Source of the DNA: Clostridia bacterium UC5.1-1D10
GTDB lineage: Bacteria > Bacillota > Clostridia > Lachnospirales > Anaerotignaceae
Length of the DNA: 64,000 nucleotides
Assembly: GCA_001304995.1 (NCBI GenBank)
Contig: BBZU01000007.1
Location: forward strand, 62,001-126,000
Reading direction: 5' to 3'
Position numbers and translations under genes: made by a program. Positions 10,301 through 20,058 of the stretch are shown here, piece after piece; within the stretch, counting starts at the first letter, position 1, and every line of letters begins with the position of its first letter. The notes under the pieces were generated by a model. It had not been told where the DNA came from. It was given only the letters and a program-made list of their open reading frames with translations, and did no database searches.

Positions 10301-13300
10301 GGTCCCAACGTGGTGAAAGTGACAGTAAAAGACGGCGTCATCACTGGTGCGGAATCCATCAAGTATACAGATGATACCAAATACCTTTACACAGGCGGGG
10401 AAAATATCCTGAAAAAAGCCGTAGGTCTGTCTGATTTGTCCAGTCTTTCCAAAGCGCTGACAGAGAAAAAAGGCGATGCTTTTGACGCGGTCAGCGGTGC
10501 CACAGAAACGGCAAAAGGCCATCTCAGCGCCATGGAAAACGCTTTGGCAAAGGCAAAACAGTATAGTCTGGATCAGAAAGACCAGCAGATCGCATGGATG
10601 GAATTTAAGGTAAAACCTGCTTTGACTGCGAAATTTAATATGCCTCTGGATCTGAGTCAGACAGAACTGACACTGCATATGACAGATGGCAAGGAGAAAA
10701 CAGTACCTTTCAACCAGCTGCAGGAATACGATATCGTTACAAATTATCAAAACGGCGATACCATCACCAAGCAGACAGAAGGCATGAAAAATGGCACATT
10801 GCTGGTGAAATTCACCCATGAACTTTCTCAAACCACCATCCCTGTAAGCATTGCTTTCTTTGATGAAGTGAAACAGAAATCTCCTACACATATTCTGGTG
10901 ACCATGGAGGACGATAAAACCCAGAAGATTCAGCTGGAGGAAAATAAATTCCGTTATCGTCTGGAAACAGAAGGCTCTATCAAAGCCATGGCCATTTATG
11001 ACAATGACAATAAACTGGCAGACGGCGTTTTTTGAAGATGGCTATAATTCCTGGAAATTTGCATTGAAAGGCGTTGCTGTCGGAGATGACTATACAGGCT
11101 GGAAATTCGAAAATTATTTTGTAGACCTGGATACATCTGCTGATACATCCGCCGTGGCATCCTTTACACTGGATGCCAGCCTGGTGCCGAAGCAGTATGC
11201 CGTTGGCGAAGCTTTACAGCTGGATAATCTGAATATTTCCCTAAAAACAGAAAAAGGCAGTTCCCAGCGTCTGAACGGATGGGCGGAATGCCGCAACAGA
11301 GGTTTTGCCGCATCTGTGGAAAATGGTCACCGCTTTACAGCGAAAGAAGCGGGCAAACAGACCATCACCATTTCTGTGGAAGATCACCAGCAGACATTCC
11401 AGGTGGAAGTGAAAGATTACGCTTCCCAGATTCCTGCGAAAGTGGAACTTTATGACAGCGCCAAGGACACATTGCTCAAGACCATCACCGTAGAAGATCG
11501 GGAATGGAAAAAAGACAAAGGCTGTGTCACAAAGACAGGCATTGAACTGCCGGATACATACAAAACTTGGAATGTGGCTACATTCAAAGTCAAAGTATAT
11601 AACAGAGAAAATGAGATTATCAAAGACGAAGTCTACAAAGTAGGACAGGATTATTATAAAGAAGCTTTGGAAATTGATTTCCCCCACTATCAGGAATATT
11701 ACGGAGAAGGCGGCTATCTGAAGATGTATTTCTCCTTTCAGAAAACAACGGAAGGCCCCACAGAAGACCCCAATGCCACTGGGGAAGGCAGTGCGAAAGT
11801 AGGCAGCTTTGGATACGATGCCAAAGTGACTGTGACTTATAACAAAAAGACAAAAGAAATCGTATCTGTCACAGATAACGGAACAGAAGCAGGCGGCAAC
11901 GATTCTTTCTGGCAGAAAGCGGCGGCGATGTTTGAGAAATTCAAAGGCAAAACAGCAAAAGATATTGATAGCATTGATGCCATTGCAAGTGCTACCGTTT
12001 CTAGTGACGCCATCAAAGAAGCAGTGAAAAAAGCCCTTGGGGAAGAAACAGAGGAAACAGGTACCGCGGAAGCAACAGAAACTGCGGAAGGCAGCAAAAC
12101 TGTAAGTCCCTTCGGTTATGATGCCAAAGTGTCCGTTGTATTTAATAAAGAGACTGGAGAAATCGTATCTGTTACAGATAACGGAACAGAAGCAGGCAGC
12201 AATGATTCCTTCTGGGAGAAAGCTGCGGCAATGTTCGAGAAATTCAAAGGCAAAACAGCAAAAGATATTGATAGCATTGATGCCATTGCAAGTGCTACCG
12301 TTTCCAGTGAAGCTATCAAAGGTGCTGTGAAAGAAGCGCTTTCTTCCAAGTCCGGCGAAGTCAGCGAACCAAAAGTAACAGCGGCAGATTTGCGTACCAA
12401 TTTATTGTTTGCGGCAACAGAAAACGCCCTGCTGAATATTTCCGCACCGGAAGGCGCAGATGTTTTCTATACCACAGACGGCAGTGACCCAAAAGGGGAA
12501 AATGAATTAAAAAAACTGAGTCAGCCGAGCCTGTCCTTGAAGGGGAATGGGACTGATGCCGACGAAACCATTTCTTTGAAGCTGGCAGCCCAGAAAGACG
12601 GGAAGTGGTCAAAGGTGGCGGAAATCCCTCTGACTTTTGTGAAAATCCCGCCTTTGGGGGCAGGTACAAAGGTATATGAAGGACAGGCGGAATGCAAGGG
12701 CAATGAAGGCAAGCCTTATACGGTAAAGGTACGAGTGACTACGGTAAATGGCAGGATCGCCCTGCTGGAAGATAACGGCACGGAGATTCCTGGTTATATT
12801 GACGAATCTTTCTGGCTGGGCGGTGATGTCATGGGTGCAGAGGGCATGCCGAAAAAACTGAAGGGAAAGACCTGGGAGGAAGTGCTGAAAGCACGCACCA
12901 CGCCTTCAGATAAGGAGGAAGAAAAGGTGGATGCCATCAGCGGTGCGACCCTGTCCAGCGATGCAGTAAAATATGCAGTCATTGACGCCCTGCGCAGCGA
13001 GCCTTTGCAAAAAGGCACGGGAGAAATTGCGCCGCCTACTTTCAAGAGCAGCAGACAGGTGGCACCCAATGGAAAGATCAATCACATTTTTGTCACCATG
13101 AAAGCGCCGGAAGGGACAGTCATCCACTATACCACAGACGGCAGTGAACCTACGGAGGATAGCCCTACACCATCCCAAGACCCCATTTTCCACGAGGATT
13201 TCGGCGCGGATTTGCGGGCCGGAAGTGAAACATATCCTGATGGCAGAGTGATTTTGCTCAAAGCAGCAGCTTTTCAGGATGGAAAACGCTCGGAAACAGT

Positions 13301-14833
13301 GACAGGCAGATATGTCTTTGCCAATCCAAATCCGAAACATTCCTATGAGCTTGGACAGTTCAGCGGAAAGGCAGAGGGCATTACGGCAAGAGTGGAGTTT
13401 GAAAGCCCGAATTTCGACCAGAAATATTATTTGACGAAGATCCGTCTGGACGATGTGAGCGAAAAGACATATGCAGCCTTTTTGCCGGAACTGTTCAGCC
13501 AGATTTATCTGAAACAGGGTGTGAAAGGTGTGACACCTATTTCCGGCCATGAGGAAGAAAGCCGAAAAGTCATTGCTGCTGTTCAGGCGGCATTGCATGA
13601 AGGCTTTGTGGCGGCGGAACCTGTCATTACCATAACCCCAAAACAGGGCAATTACAGCAATGATGACAAAGTGAATGTGGAAATCACATGTGCCACTGAA
13701 GAAGCGGAAATCTATTATGTGGTAGATAACAGCAATGACATCACTGGGGGCAGATTGTCGGACTTTGAAAAACATAAAGTTCTTTACGAAAAACCCCTGA
13801 CACTGACCATAGAAAATCCTCAAGGCGGCACGCTGTATATCCGTGCAGCGGCAAAGACAGGACAAAAGAATTGGTCTCCTACGGCAAGAAAAGATCTGCC
13901 ATTTGTGAAAGCAGTGGGAAAAGAAGCTTTTGAAGTAAATGGCAGCAAATACGGCACATGGAAAGAAGCCGTCAGTGCCCTTGAGAAAGCCGTCAGCGGT
14001 GAGATCATTCTGCGGGATGATGTGGAATTGCAGGAAAAAGACGAATTTCCTTCTGTTTCCTGCACCATCCGTTCCGGGGATGAGCGCAAGTGCAAAATCA
14101 AAGGCGGCGTGATGGAAGCAAAGGCTGATATTGCATTCGAAAACGTTGTGTACGATGTCAGACGCATTTACGGCAATGGATATTCCGTTACCATTGGCAC
14201 AGATGTGGAAACTACTTTCAGTTTCATGAAACGTTCTATTTTGCGGGGGTTGCTTATGATGCTGAAGAAAAAGAAATTACGGCGAATCCTGTGATTTCCG
14301 TAGAAAGCGGTAAATTTGTCCTTTATGGCAGCTGCAGCGGAGGCACAACCTTGAAAGGCAATGTGGAAATCAGAGTCAAAGGCACAGCAGAAGCGGAAGT
14401 TGCCGGCGCATATATGAACAGCACCGTGGATGGCAAAGTGACGGTTACTGTGGAAGATCAGGCATCTCTTTCTGAATTCCTTGGTGAACAGAACAAAGGC
14501 AGCGCAAAAGAATTGGAACTAATTCTGATGGGCAGCCCGAAACTGGATGGACGTACCTTCCGGGGCACTGTCAACGGCACACCCAAAGGCACATCGAATC
14601 TGCGGCAGGCATCCCTGTCACCGGAGCAAGTGGAGAAATTTAAGGACTTTGCGGAAATTTTGAAGGCAGATAGTCCTGCGGCAGAAGAAAACCTTCTGAC
14701 AAAACCGGCTGTGGAGGCGGAAACAGAAGCAATGGAGAAAGAAAAAGCAGCTGAAGAAGCAGTTGCCATTGAAAAAATGATTGCAGAATCTGTTTCTAAC
14801 TTTTCCGATCCGGAGGAAAGTGATTTCCTGTAA
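7376..14833 (+). CDS. Giant S-layer-anchored multi-FMN-binding protein (two frameshifts)
   Basis: About 2,485 residues when two breaks are bridged. There is a signal peptide ending PVLAA, then three SLH domains (roughly residues 30-215) for cell-wall attachment, a beta-rich stretch, and a Gly/Ser linker near 8655-8695. FMN-binding modules follow, with motifs D-A-V-S-G-A-T at 8960-8980 and 10484-10504, D-A-I-A-S-A-T at 11976-11996 and 12279-12299, and D-A-I-S-G-A-T at 12930-12950. Each threonine matches the ApbE acceptor position. Chitobiase-like segments (YTTDGSDP, YTTDGSEP) are interspersed, and the C-terminus is beta-helix-like. Breaks: a T6 run at 11028-11033 (five Ts restore the frame, GVFEDGYNSW) and a one-base loss near 14215-14222. 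Flavinylation is inferred from the motif and the adjacent apbE. Likely role: surface electron carrier. Confidence 0.85.
11802..12335 (+). repeat. Tandem duplication of an FMN-binding module (303-base period)
   Basis: The units beginning at about 11802 and 12105 are near-identical over roughly 230 bases. Both encode YDAKV-V-(F/Y)NK-T-EIVSVTDNGTEAG followed by the KTAKDIDSIDAIASATVSS acceptor segment. The DNA identity in the second half is almost complete, so the duplication is recent or is maintained by conversion. Confidence 0.85.
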
Positions 14834-14878
14834 TCTACGAAGAGAAGAAACAATTTTTTGCGGCAACAGATACGAAAA

Positions 14879-14910
14879 GCGCTCAGGGAAGAAATTTCCT
14901 GGGCGTTTTT
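14879..14910 (+). terminator. Intrinsic terminator after the giant SLH gene
   Basis: GCGCTCAGGGA pairs imperfectly with TCCTGGGCG and is followed by TTTTT. It lies 46 bases after the stop codon. Confidence 0.75.
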
Positions 14911-14976
14911 GTGGAAATTACGAAGAAAATGAAAAAACGGAAAAAATCTCCATCTGCGGAAAGAAATCTTATTTTT

Positions 14977-15006
14977 ACATAAATGTGCGTTCTTTGGTTC
15001 ATAATA
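14977..15006 (+). promoter_or_regulatory. Sigma-G/F-like promoter of spoVT
   Basis: ACATA at 14977-14981 and CATAATA at 15000-15006 are separated by 18 bases. The consensus for forespore sigma factors is GNATR-N18-CATWMTA, and spoVT is a sigma-G target in Bacillus. The match is by eye. Confidence 0.55.
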
Positions 15007-15056
15007 ACTCCGAACAACCGACCGACGGAGGTTGGACACAGAGGAGGACAAACAAC

Positions 15057-15601
15057 ATGAGAGCAACTGGCATTGTCAGAAGAATCGATGACTTGGGAAG
15101 AGTAGTCATTCCAAAGGAAATCCGCCGCACACTCAGAATTCGGGAAGGCGACCCTTTGGAAATTTTCACAGATAGAGAAGGCGAAATCATTTTGAAGAAA
15201 TATTCTCCCATTGGGGAACTGGGGGCATTCGCTAAGGAATACGCCGAAAGCCTTGCCCAGACAGCGGGACATGTGACCTGTATCGTGGATAAAGACCGGA
15301 TCATTGCCGTCTCCGGCGGGGCGAAAAAAGATTTCTGGAAAAACGCATCAGCCCGGAAATGGAAGAATGCATCAACAAGCGCACACCTTTTGCGGCAGAA
15401 GCTGGGGACGGACAGTTTGTACCGGTGCTCCATGACGGTGACGGCAGCGAATACCCTTATCAGTTGATGGTACCCATCATTGCCGAAGGTGATGCGCTGG
15501 GGGCAGTGCTGTTTCTTTCCAAAGAGCAGAAAATGGGTGAAGTGGAAGGGAAACTGGCACAGACTGCCGCAGGATTTTTGGGCAAACAGATGGAATCTTG
15601 A
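15057..15601 (+). CDS. spoVT: Stage V sporulation protein T (frameshifted)
   Basis: A forespore transcription regulator. The N-terminal AbrB/SpoVT DNA-binding domain is unmistakable: MRATGIVRRIDDLGRVVIPKEIRRTLRIREGDPLEIF. A GAF-like C-terminal half follows (AGHVTCIVDKDRIIAVSGG, later YPYQLMVPIIAEGDALGAVLF). A one-base loss in the TTT run at 15332-15334 breaks the frame; one more T restores KKDFLEKRISPEMEECINKRTPF and a full-length protein of about 181 residues. The start is set by AGAGGAGG upstream and by the sigma-G-like promoter. Confidence 0.92.
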
Positions 15602-15636
15602 GAAAAAAATATTTTCTATTCCGCAAGAAAGCAAAG

Positions 15637-15684
15637 ATAGCTGAAATCCTTGAAACCAAAAGGATTTCAGCTATTGTATTTTTA
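15637..15684 (+). terminator. Intrinsic terminator after spoVT
   Basis: ATAGCTGAAATCCTT pairs perfectly with AAGGATTTCAGCTAT and is followed by TGTATTTTTAT. The stem is of the AGCTG(G/A)AATCC family that recurs in this window. Confidence 0.8.
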
Positions 15685-15795
15685 TGGGGATTTTACAAGG
15701 TTTTTTGCGGAAAACAGCTTGGAAAGGGTTCCTTTTTATGCGTTGCCAGCCTTTTGGAAATGTGGTACTCTGTAAGACAAGACAGGAGGTGCGCG

Positions 15796-16728
15796 ATGCA
15801 TCATTACTTTATCATCAATCCGGCAGCAGGTCAGGGGAAAGCGGCCAAGCTGGTGCCTGCCATCCGGGAATATATGGAAGGGGAAGGACTGCCTTTTACC
15901 ATCTATCAGACAAAAGGCGTGGGAGATGCCATGGCTTATGTGCGGTATATGGCAAAGAAAGGGCCTGCCCGGTTTTATGCCTGCGGCGGGGATGGTACCC
16001 TTAATGAGGTAGTCAATGGGCTGAAAAAATTTCCGGAATGCGAAGTTGCGCTGATTCCTGCGGGAACAGGCAACGATTTTCTGCGGAATTTTACCAATAT
16101 GGAAAACTTTCAGGATATTGCTGCACAGGTGGCAGGGAAAGCCGTTGCCATAGATGTATTGCAGGTAAACGGCAGACGTGTGGTAAACATGACAAATACG
16201 GGCTTTGACAGCGCTGTGGTGGCACAGGCGGCAAAGCTGAAGAAAATCCCTTTTGTTGCGGGGCCTTTGGCTTATGTGCTGGCGGTGGCGGTGCTGTTCT
16301 GCCGTCCCATGGGGAAAGACCTTTCTTTCCGTACGGATAATGGCAAGGAAGCCAAGGGAAAATTTTTGCTGACTGCCCTTGCCAACGGCAAGTTTTACGG
16401 CGGCGGATTTTGTCCTGCACCTATGGCGAAAATCAACGACGGCAAACTGGAGCTGGTAGCAGTGCGGAAAGTATCCAGATGGCGTTTCCTCCACTTGGTA
16501 GGAGCCTTCCGCAAGGGGACTTATTTGCAGGAACCTGCGGCGGAAAAACTGGTATTTCAGGACTGCTGCACACGGGTACATATTCACGCAAAAGAAACCC
16601 AGAAGCTGAGCATGGACGGGGAGATCGTGCCTTTTACCCATTTGGAAGTGACAGTGGAAAAAGGCGGACTTTCCTTTGTGTTGCCAAAGGGCAGTGAACT
16701 ATTAGAAGAAAGGGACGTGATGGAATGA
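15796..16728 (+). CDS. Diacylglycerol/lipid kinase family protein
   Basis: 310 residues of the DAGK catalytic fold. Such enzymes phosphorylate diacylglycerol or related lipids, recycling lipid headgroups in the cytoplasmic membrane. Signatures are FIINPAAGQGKA at the N-terminus, the nucleotide-binding ACGGDGTLNEVVNGL and IPAGTGNDFLRNF, and the C-terminal LSMDGEIVPF. The start is ATG 15796, seven bases after AGGAGG; the frame is open further upstream but without a ribosome site. The end overlaps the next gene by four bases. The exact lipid substrate cannot be read from the sequence. Confidence 0.88.
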   Translation: MHHYFIINPAAGQGKAAKLVPAIREYMEGEGLPFTIYQTKGVGDAMAYVRYMAKKGPARFYACGGDGTLNEVVNGLKKFPECEVALIPAGTGNDFLRNFTNMENFQDIAAQVAGKAVAIDVLQVNGRRVVNMTNTGFDSAVVAQAAKLKKIPFVAGPLAYVLAVAVLFCRPMGKDLSFRTDNGKEAKGKFLLTALANGKFYGGGFCPAPMAKINDGKLELVAVRKVSRWRFLHLVGAFRKGTYLQEPAAEKLVFQDCCTRVHIHAKETQKLSMDGEIVPFTHLEVTVEKGGLSFVLPKGSELLEERDVME

Positions 16729-16955
16729 TTCACCAAGGCGGATATTATCTCCATTATAAAAATAAACTGTATCGTGCCATTGGCGTGGCGAAACATTCGG
16801 AAACACTGGAAGAAATGGTGGTTTATGAACCACAGTACGGAGAAGGCGGCTTATGGGTGCGCCCACTGGACATGTTTCTGGAAAATGTCACAGTGGAAGG
16901 AAAAGAAGTGCCCAGATTTCGCTATGTAGGCATGGAAAAGCCCGAAGGGTATTGA
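16725..16955 (+). CDS. DUF1653 domain protein
   Basis: 76 residues with the family core HYKNKLYRAIGVAKHSETLEEMVVYEPQYGEGGLWVRPLDMFLENV. DUF1653 proteins are small, cytoplasmic and of unknown function, common in Firmicutes and Proteobacteria. It is translationally coupled to the lipid kinase by the ATGA overlap; no functional link is known. Confidence 0.85.
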   Translation: MIHQGGYYLHYKNKLYRAIGVAKHSETLEEMVVYEPQYGEGGLWVRPLDMFLENVTVEGKEVPRFRYVGMEKPEGY

Positions 16956-16956
16956 A

Positions 16957-16996
16957 AAAGAGGAAGATTTCTTTTTTGAAATCTTCCTCTTTTTTA
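16957..16996. terminator. Bidirectional terminator between convergent genes
   Basis: AAAAGAGGAAGATTT pairs with AAATCTTCCTCTTTT, with A and T tracts on either side, so it can serve both the plus-strand kinase unit and the minus-strand amidohydrolase unit. Confidence 0.8.
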
Positions 16997-17001
16997 TCGT
17001 A

Positions 17002-17739
17002 TCATTTTTCGTACTGCGCCATGAATTTTTGCAGGTTATTGTAGAACACATCTTCCATTTCTTTTTCCGTCAGTCCGCTGGTGAGGACTTTCTGCATTTC
17101 GATAGTGGGGTGATGGAAAGGGGCGTCAGTGCCGAAGAAAATCCGGTCATTGCCTACGGTTTTGTAGGCTTCTTTGATTTTGGAATTCATAGGCATGCCG
17201 GACATTTCCAGATAGAGGTTGGAATAGCGTCTTGCCATTTTCAAAGCGGCATCAATATAGACACCATGACCATGGCCCATGTGAATCATCACAATATTTA
17301 CATCAGGGAACCGTTCCGCCAGCAGAGCAATGCTCCAAGGCAGGGCATAAGGTGCGTGACCGCTGTGAATGAAAACGGGGATATGCAGTTCTCTGGCGGC
17401 TTCCATGATGGGGTCAAGACATTCCGCGTCTGCCACATAAGCATGGCGAAGGGGATTCAGTTTGATGCCGGAAAAACCTTTGTTCTGCACCAGATCATAA
17501 ATTTCATGAACAGACTTTTCTCCCTCCAAAGGATTGGCGTATACCAAAGCCCAGAAACGATTGGGATATGCTTCCATGGCTTCTCTTGTGCGGAAGTTGT
17601 CATCACTTCCCGTACTGCAAAGAACGGTTTTTTCGATTTCACAGTCGTCCATCTGTTGTACCAGTTCTTCTGCGGTGATGGCTACATTTGCCCAGCCGCC
17701 GAAGGTGCCCACATGGGCATGTGCGTCTAATTTTTTCAT
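17002..17739 (-). CDS. Amidohydrolase family 2 protein (TIM-barrel metal-dependent hydrolase)
   Basis: 245 residues. Metal-binding features of the family are the N-terminal DAHAHVG, the strand-end histidine in VFIHSGHAPY, MIHMGHGHG, and the terminal FFGTDAPF aspartate. Lys-containing FSGIKLNPLRHAY follows the usual layout. Members hydrolyse or decarboxylate small ring or acid substrates; the substrate here is unknown. The start ATG 17739 follows AAGGAGATG. It lies four bases downstream of an ECF S-component gene on the same strand, so the imported compound may be its substrate. Confidence 0.8.
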   Translation of the reverse strand: MKKLDAHAHVGTFGGWANVAITAEELVQQMDDCEIEKTVLCSTGSDDNFRTREAMEAYPNRFWALVYANPLEGEKSVHEIYDLVQNKGFSGIKLNPLRHAYVADAECLDPIMEAARELHIPVFIHSGHAPYALPWSIALLAERFPDVNIVMIHMGHGHGVYIDAALKMARRYSNLYLEMSGMPMNSKIKEAYKTVGNDRIFFGTDAPFHHPTIEMQKVLTSGLTEKEMEDVFYNNLQKFMAQYEK

Positions 17740-17743
17740 ATCT

Positions 17744-18237
17744 CTACATCTCCTTTACTTTCTTTAAAATGCCTGTGGTGCCCAGAACACCCACGAATAT
17801 GGAAGTTAATACAAGACCAAAAGCTGTCTGCACCAGAAGCCCTGGTGTCATAACCATGGCGGTGGCGAAGCCGTAATAGAAAATCTTCACGGCTGTGTAG
17901 CCGATGATCTGGAAAATGCCCCCAGCACTGCCCCAGCCAGCCAATTCAAGGAATGATGCCATTTGTCAATGACATAGCCCATGATGAGTGCCATGACGGC
18001 TTTGATGAGGAAGGTGGGCAGTACCCACTGCATATATCCCCCCAGCAGGTCAGCCAGTGCGGCGCCGATGCCCCCAGCCCATGCGCCTTTTTTACCTCCC
18101 AAAAGCAATACACTGATGAGAATCATACAGTCCCCCAGATGGCTGTAACCGTTTGGCCCCGGTATTTTCAGCACATAAATAGCCACAAATACCAATGCCG
18201 CCATGACGGCGGTTTTTGTCAGTTCTTTCGTTCGCAA
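17744..18237 (-). CDS. ECF transporter S component (frameshifted)
   Basis: About 165 residues with five or six hydrophobic helices. The N-terminus KELTKTAVMAALVFVAIYVLKIP and the LGDCMILISVLLLGGKKGAWAGGIGAALADLLGGY block are typical of substrate-binding S units of energy-coupling-factor vitamin importers. One base is missing in the C5 run at 17919-17923; restoring it joins GAVLG to GIFQIIGYTAVKIFYYGF. The start is a TTG at 18237 with GGGACGGG upstream, which is uncertain. The A/A'/T energising module is not in the window. The vitamin is unknown, and I saw no riboswitch in the 150-base leader. Confidence 0.75.
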
Positions 18238-18382
18238 AATATCCCGTCCCTTCTTGTATGTGTTTCTGTGCAAGAGGATACCAGAAACTGGAAGAAGAAA
18301 CCATAGAATGGCGAGGCACAATGGAAAATGTATGGATACAATGTGATATAAATGTATGGGTACAATCAAAGACAACAAAAAA

Positions 18383-18411
18383 AGCCGAAAATCTTTTTCA
18401 GATTCTCGGCT
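18383..18411 (-). terminator. Terminator of the DUF4364 gene
   Basis: Read on the minus strand, AGCCGA...TCGGCT arms (extended with AATCT/AGATT) are followed by a T-rich run (A tract on the plus strand at 18377-18383). It is a member of the AGCTGGAATCC-like hairpin family. Confidence 0.65.
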
Positions 18412-18424
18412 TTGCATTTTCGGT

Positions 18425-19036
18425 TTAGGCTTCTTCTGTATCTTCTTCCACGGGGGCGGGGAAATTCTGTTCCTTGGCTTTGAAGCCGCCACCTTCCGCT
18501 TCGGTGTTTTTCACCAGAGAAGTGAGGATGGTCCCATAAAGATGGCTCACGTTTTTCCGCCAGTTCCGGCAGATGGCCAGCGCCTGCTGTTTGGAAACAA
18601 CGGAAACGCTAATTTCCATAAGGACGTTGCCGTCATCGTCGTTCAGTCCGCATTTTACCAGAAAATCATCGTTGATTTCCGGGAAATAATTGGCGGTAAC
18701 GGCGTATTCTGCACGAATGCGCTTGCTGTTTTCCTGCACATAAGTATTGATTTCGTTTTTGGCGTGTTCGGAAATGTGGTTCAGAAAGTAATTGACGATT
18801 TCGTCGCCTTCGTCAGTGAGGGTATAGCGTGTGTTGTTCTGCTCCCATGATTTTTCCAGCCAGCCGGCGTCCACCAGTTCTGTCAGGTACTGCTGGATGG
18901 AAAAATAGTCCATATAATTTTTTTCCAGCAAAAACTGGCAAATCTCACTGTTTGACAAAGCAATGCCCATTTTCTGCAAAAGATGCAGGATAATCAGCTT
19001 ATGCTCCGCTAACTGCCGAATGGATTCTTCGGACAT
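18425..19036 (-). CDS. DUF4364 family protein, winged-helix regulator-like
   Basis: 203 residues. The N-terminal half (EHKLIILHLLQKMGIALSNSEICQFLLEKNYMDYFSIQQYLTELVDAGWLE) has the pattern of a winged-helix domain and continues with RYTLTDEGDEIVNYF; the C-terminal half is the DUF4364-specific domain. The family is nearly restricted to Clostridia, with no established function. The start follows AAGGAGGGG. Confidence 0.85.
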   Translation of the reverse strand: MSEESIRQLAEHKLIILHLLQKMGIALSNSEICQFLLEKNYMDYFSIQQYLTELVDAGWLEKSWEQNNTRYTLTDEGDEIVNYFLNHISEHAKNEINTYVQENSKRIRAEYAVTANYFPEINDDFLVKCGLNDDDGNVLMEISVSVVSKQQALAICRNWRKNVSHLYGTILTSLVKNTEAEGGGFKAKEQNFPAPVEEDTEEA

Positions 19037-19137
19037 GGAACCCCCTCCTTTCTGTATTGCTAACCCTAATCATAACATATTTTTGTGAAAAGAAAAACAT
19101 AAAATACGAAAAAAATCGAAAAAACAGCGGTTTTTGC

Positions 19138-20058
19138 TTATTTTTCCCCAAAGTCCATACCCTGACGGATGTTTCGCTGCCGTAGGGTCTTGTGGATGGT
19201 GTTGAGAACATGGCGCTTATTCAGGCTCCACAAAGGCGCCAGCAGGATGTTTTTATCTCCGTCGCCAGTAAGTCGATGCAGGACAATATCCGGGCGCAGA
19301 CGGGCGATGCAGGCGCAGAGCAGGTCGATATACTCCTCCAGTGTCAAGGGTGTATACTGTCCGCTGCGATACAGTTGCGCTAAGTCCGTATGTTCTAAAA
19401 CATGAAGTAATTGCAGCTTCACCCCTTCAATGGGCAGGCTATTGATGTAATCCATGGTTTTCAGCAAATCTTCTTCTGTTTCTCCCGGCAATCCCACAAT
19501 GACATGAGCCACCACAGAAATATCATGGGCGGCAAGGCGTTTCACAGCGTCGGTGAAAACGGCGTTGTCATATCCCCGCCGGATGAAATGGGCGGATGTT
19601 TCTTTTGCCGTTTGCAGTCCTAATTCCACCCAAAGTTTTGTTTTGCCGTTCAGTTCCGCCAGCAGTTCCACCACACCTTCTTCCAGACAGTCCGGGCGTG
19701 TGGCAATGGAAAGCCCCACAATGTCCGGCTGGGACAGGGCTTCTTCGTATTTCTGCCGCAGGGTATTCACAGGGGCGTATGTATTGGTGAAGGCCTGAAA
19801 ATAGGCGATGTACCGGGGATGCTCCCATTTGGCGGAAGTCTGGGATTTCCCCTTTGCGATTTGCTCCCTGATGGAAAGGGCGGCGCTTTCGGCAAAATCA
19901 CCGGAGCCGCCTGCGGAACAGAACAGACAGCCGCCGATGCCGATGGTGCCGTCACGGTTGGGGCAGGTGAAACCGCCGTCCAGTGAGATTTTGGCAGTTT
20001 TGCCGCCGAACAGGTTTCGGTAATAGGTATTTAGGTCACGATAAGGTTTTTCGTCCAT
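19138..20058 (-). CDS. TIGR01212-type radical SAM protein (YhcC-like)
   Basis: 306 residues. The radical SAM iron-sulfur cluster is held by cysteines in FTCPNRDGTIGIGGCLFC, a spaced CX(n)CX2C of the Elp3/YhcC class, preceded by DLNTYYRNLFGGKTAKISLDGG. ATRPDCLEEGVVELLAEL and VVAHVIVGLPGETEEDLLKT complete the family pattern. Members are thought to act on RNA or protein, but the substrate is not known. The start chosen, ATG 20058, follows AGAAAGGCGG. The gene overlaps the end of the preceding minus-strand gene by 23 bases. Confidence 0.88.
   Translation of the reverse strand: MDEKPYRDLNTYYRNLFGGKTAKISLDGGFTCPNRDGTIGIGGCLFCSAGGSGDFAESAALSIREQIAKGKSQTSAKWEHPRYIAYFQAFTNTYAPVNTLRQKYEEALSQPDIVGLSIATRPDCLEEGVVELLAELNGKTKLWVELGLQTAKETSAHFIRRGYDNAVFTDAVKRLAAHDISVVAHVIVGLPGETEEDLLKTMDYINSLPIEGVKLQLLHVLEHTDLAQLYRSGQYTPLTLEEYIDLLCACIARLRPDIVLHRLTGDGDKNILLAPLWSLNKRHVLNTIHKTLRQRNIRQGMDFGEK

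Noticed and set aside
8285-10891. 868-codon open frame antisense to the giant SLH gene
   Set aside because: It lies wholly opposite a gene with signal peptide, domains and ribosome site; its composition is Cys/Phe/His-rich, typical of a reverse-frame shadow.
18238-18380. Vitamin riboswitch before the ECF S component
   Set aside because: I could not find the conserved cores of TPP, FMN, preQ1 or cobalamin riboswitches in the leader.
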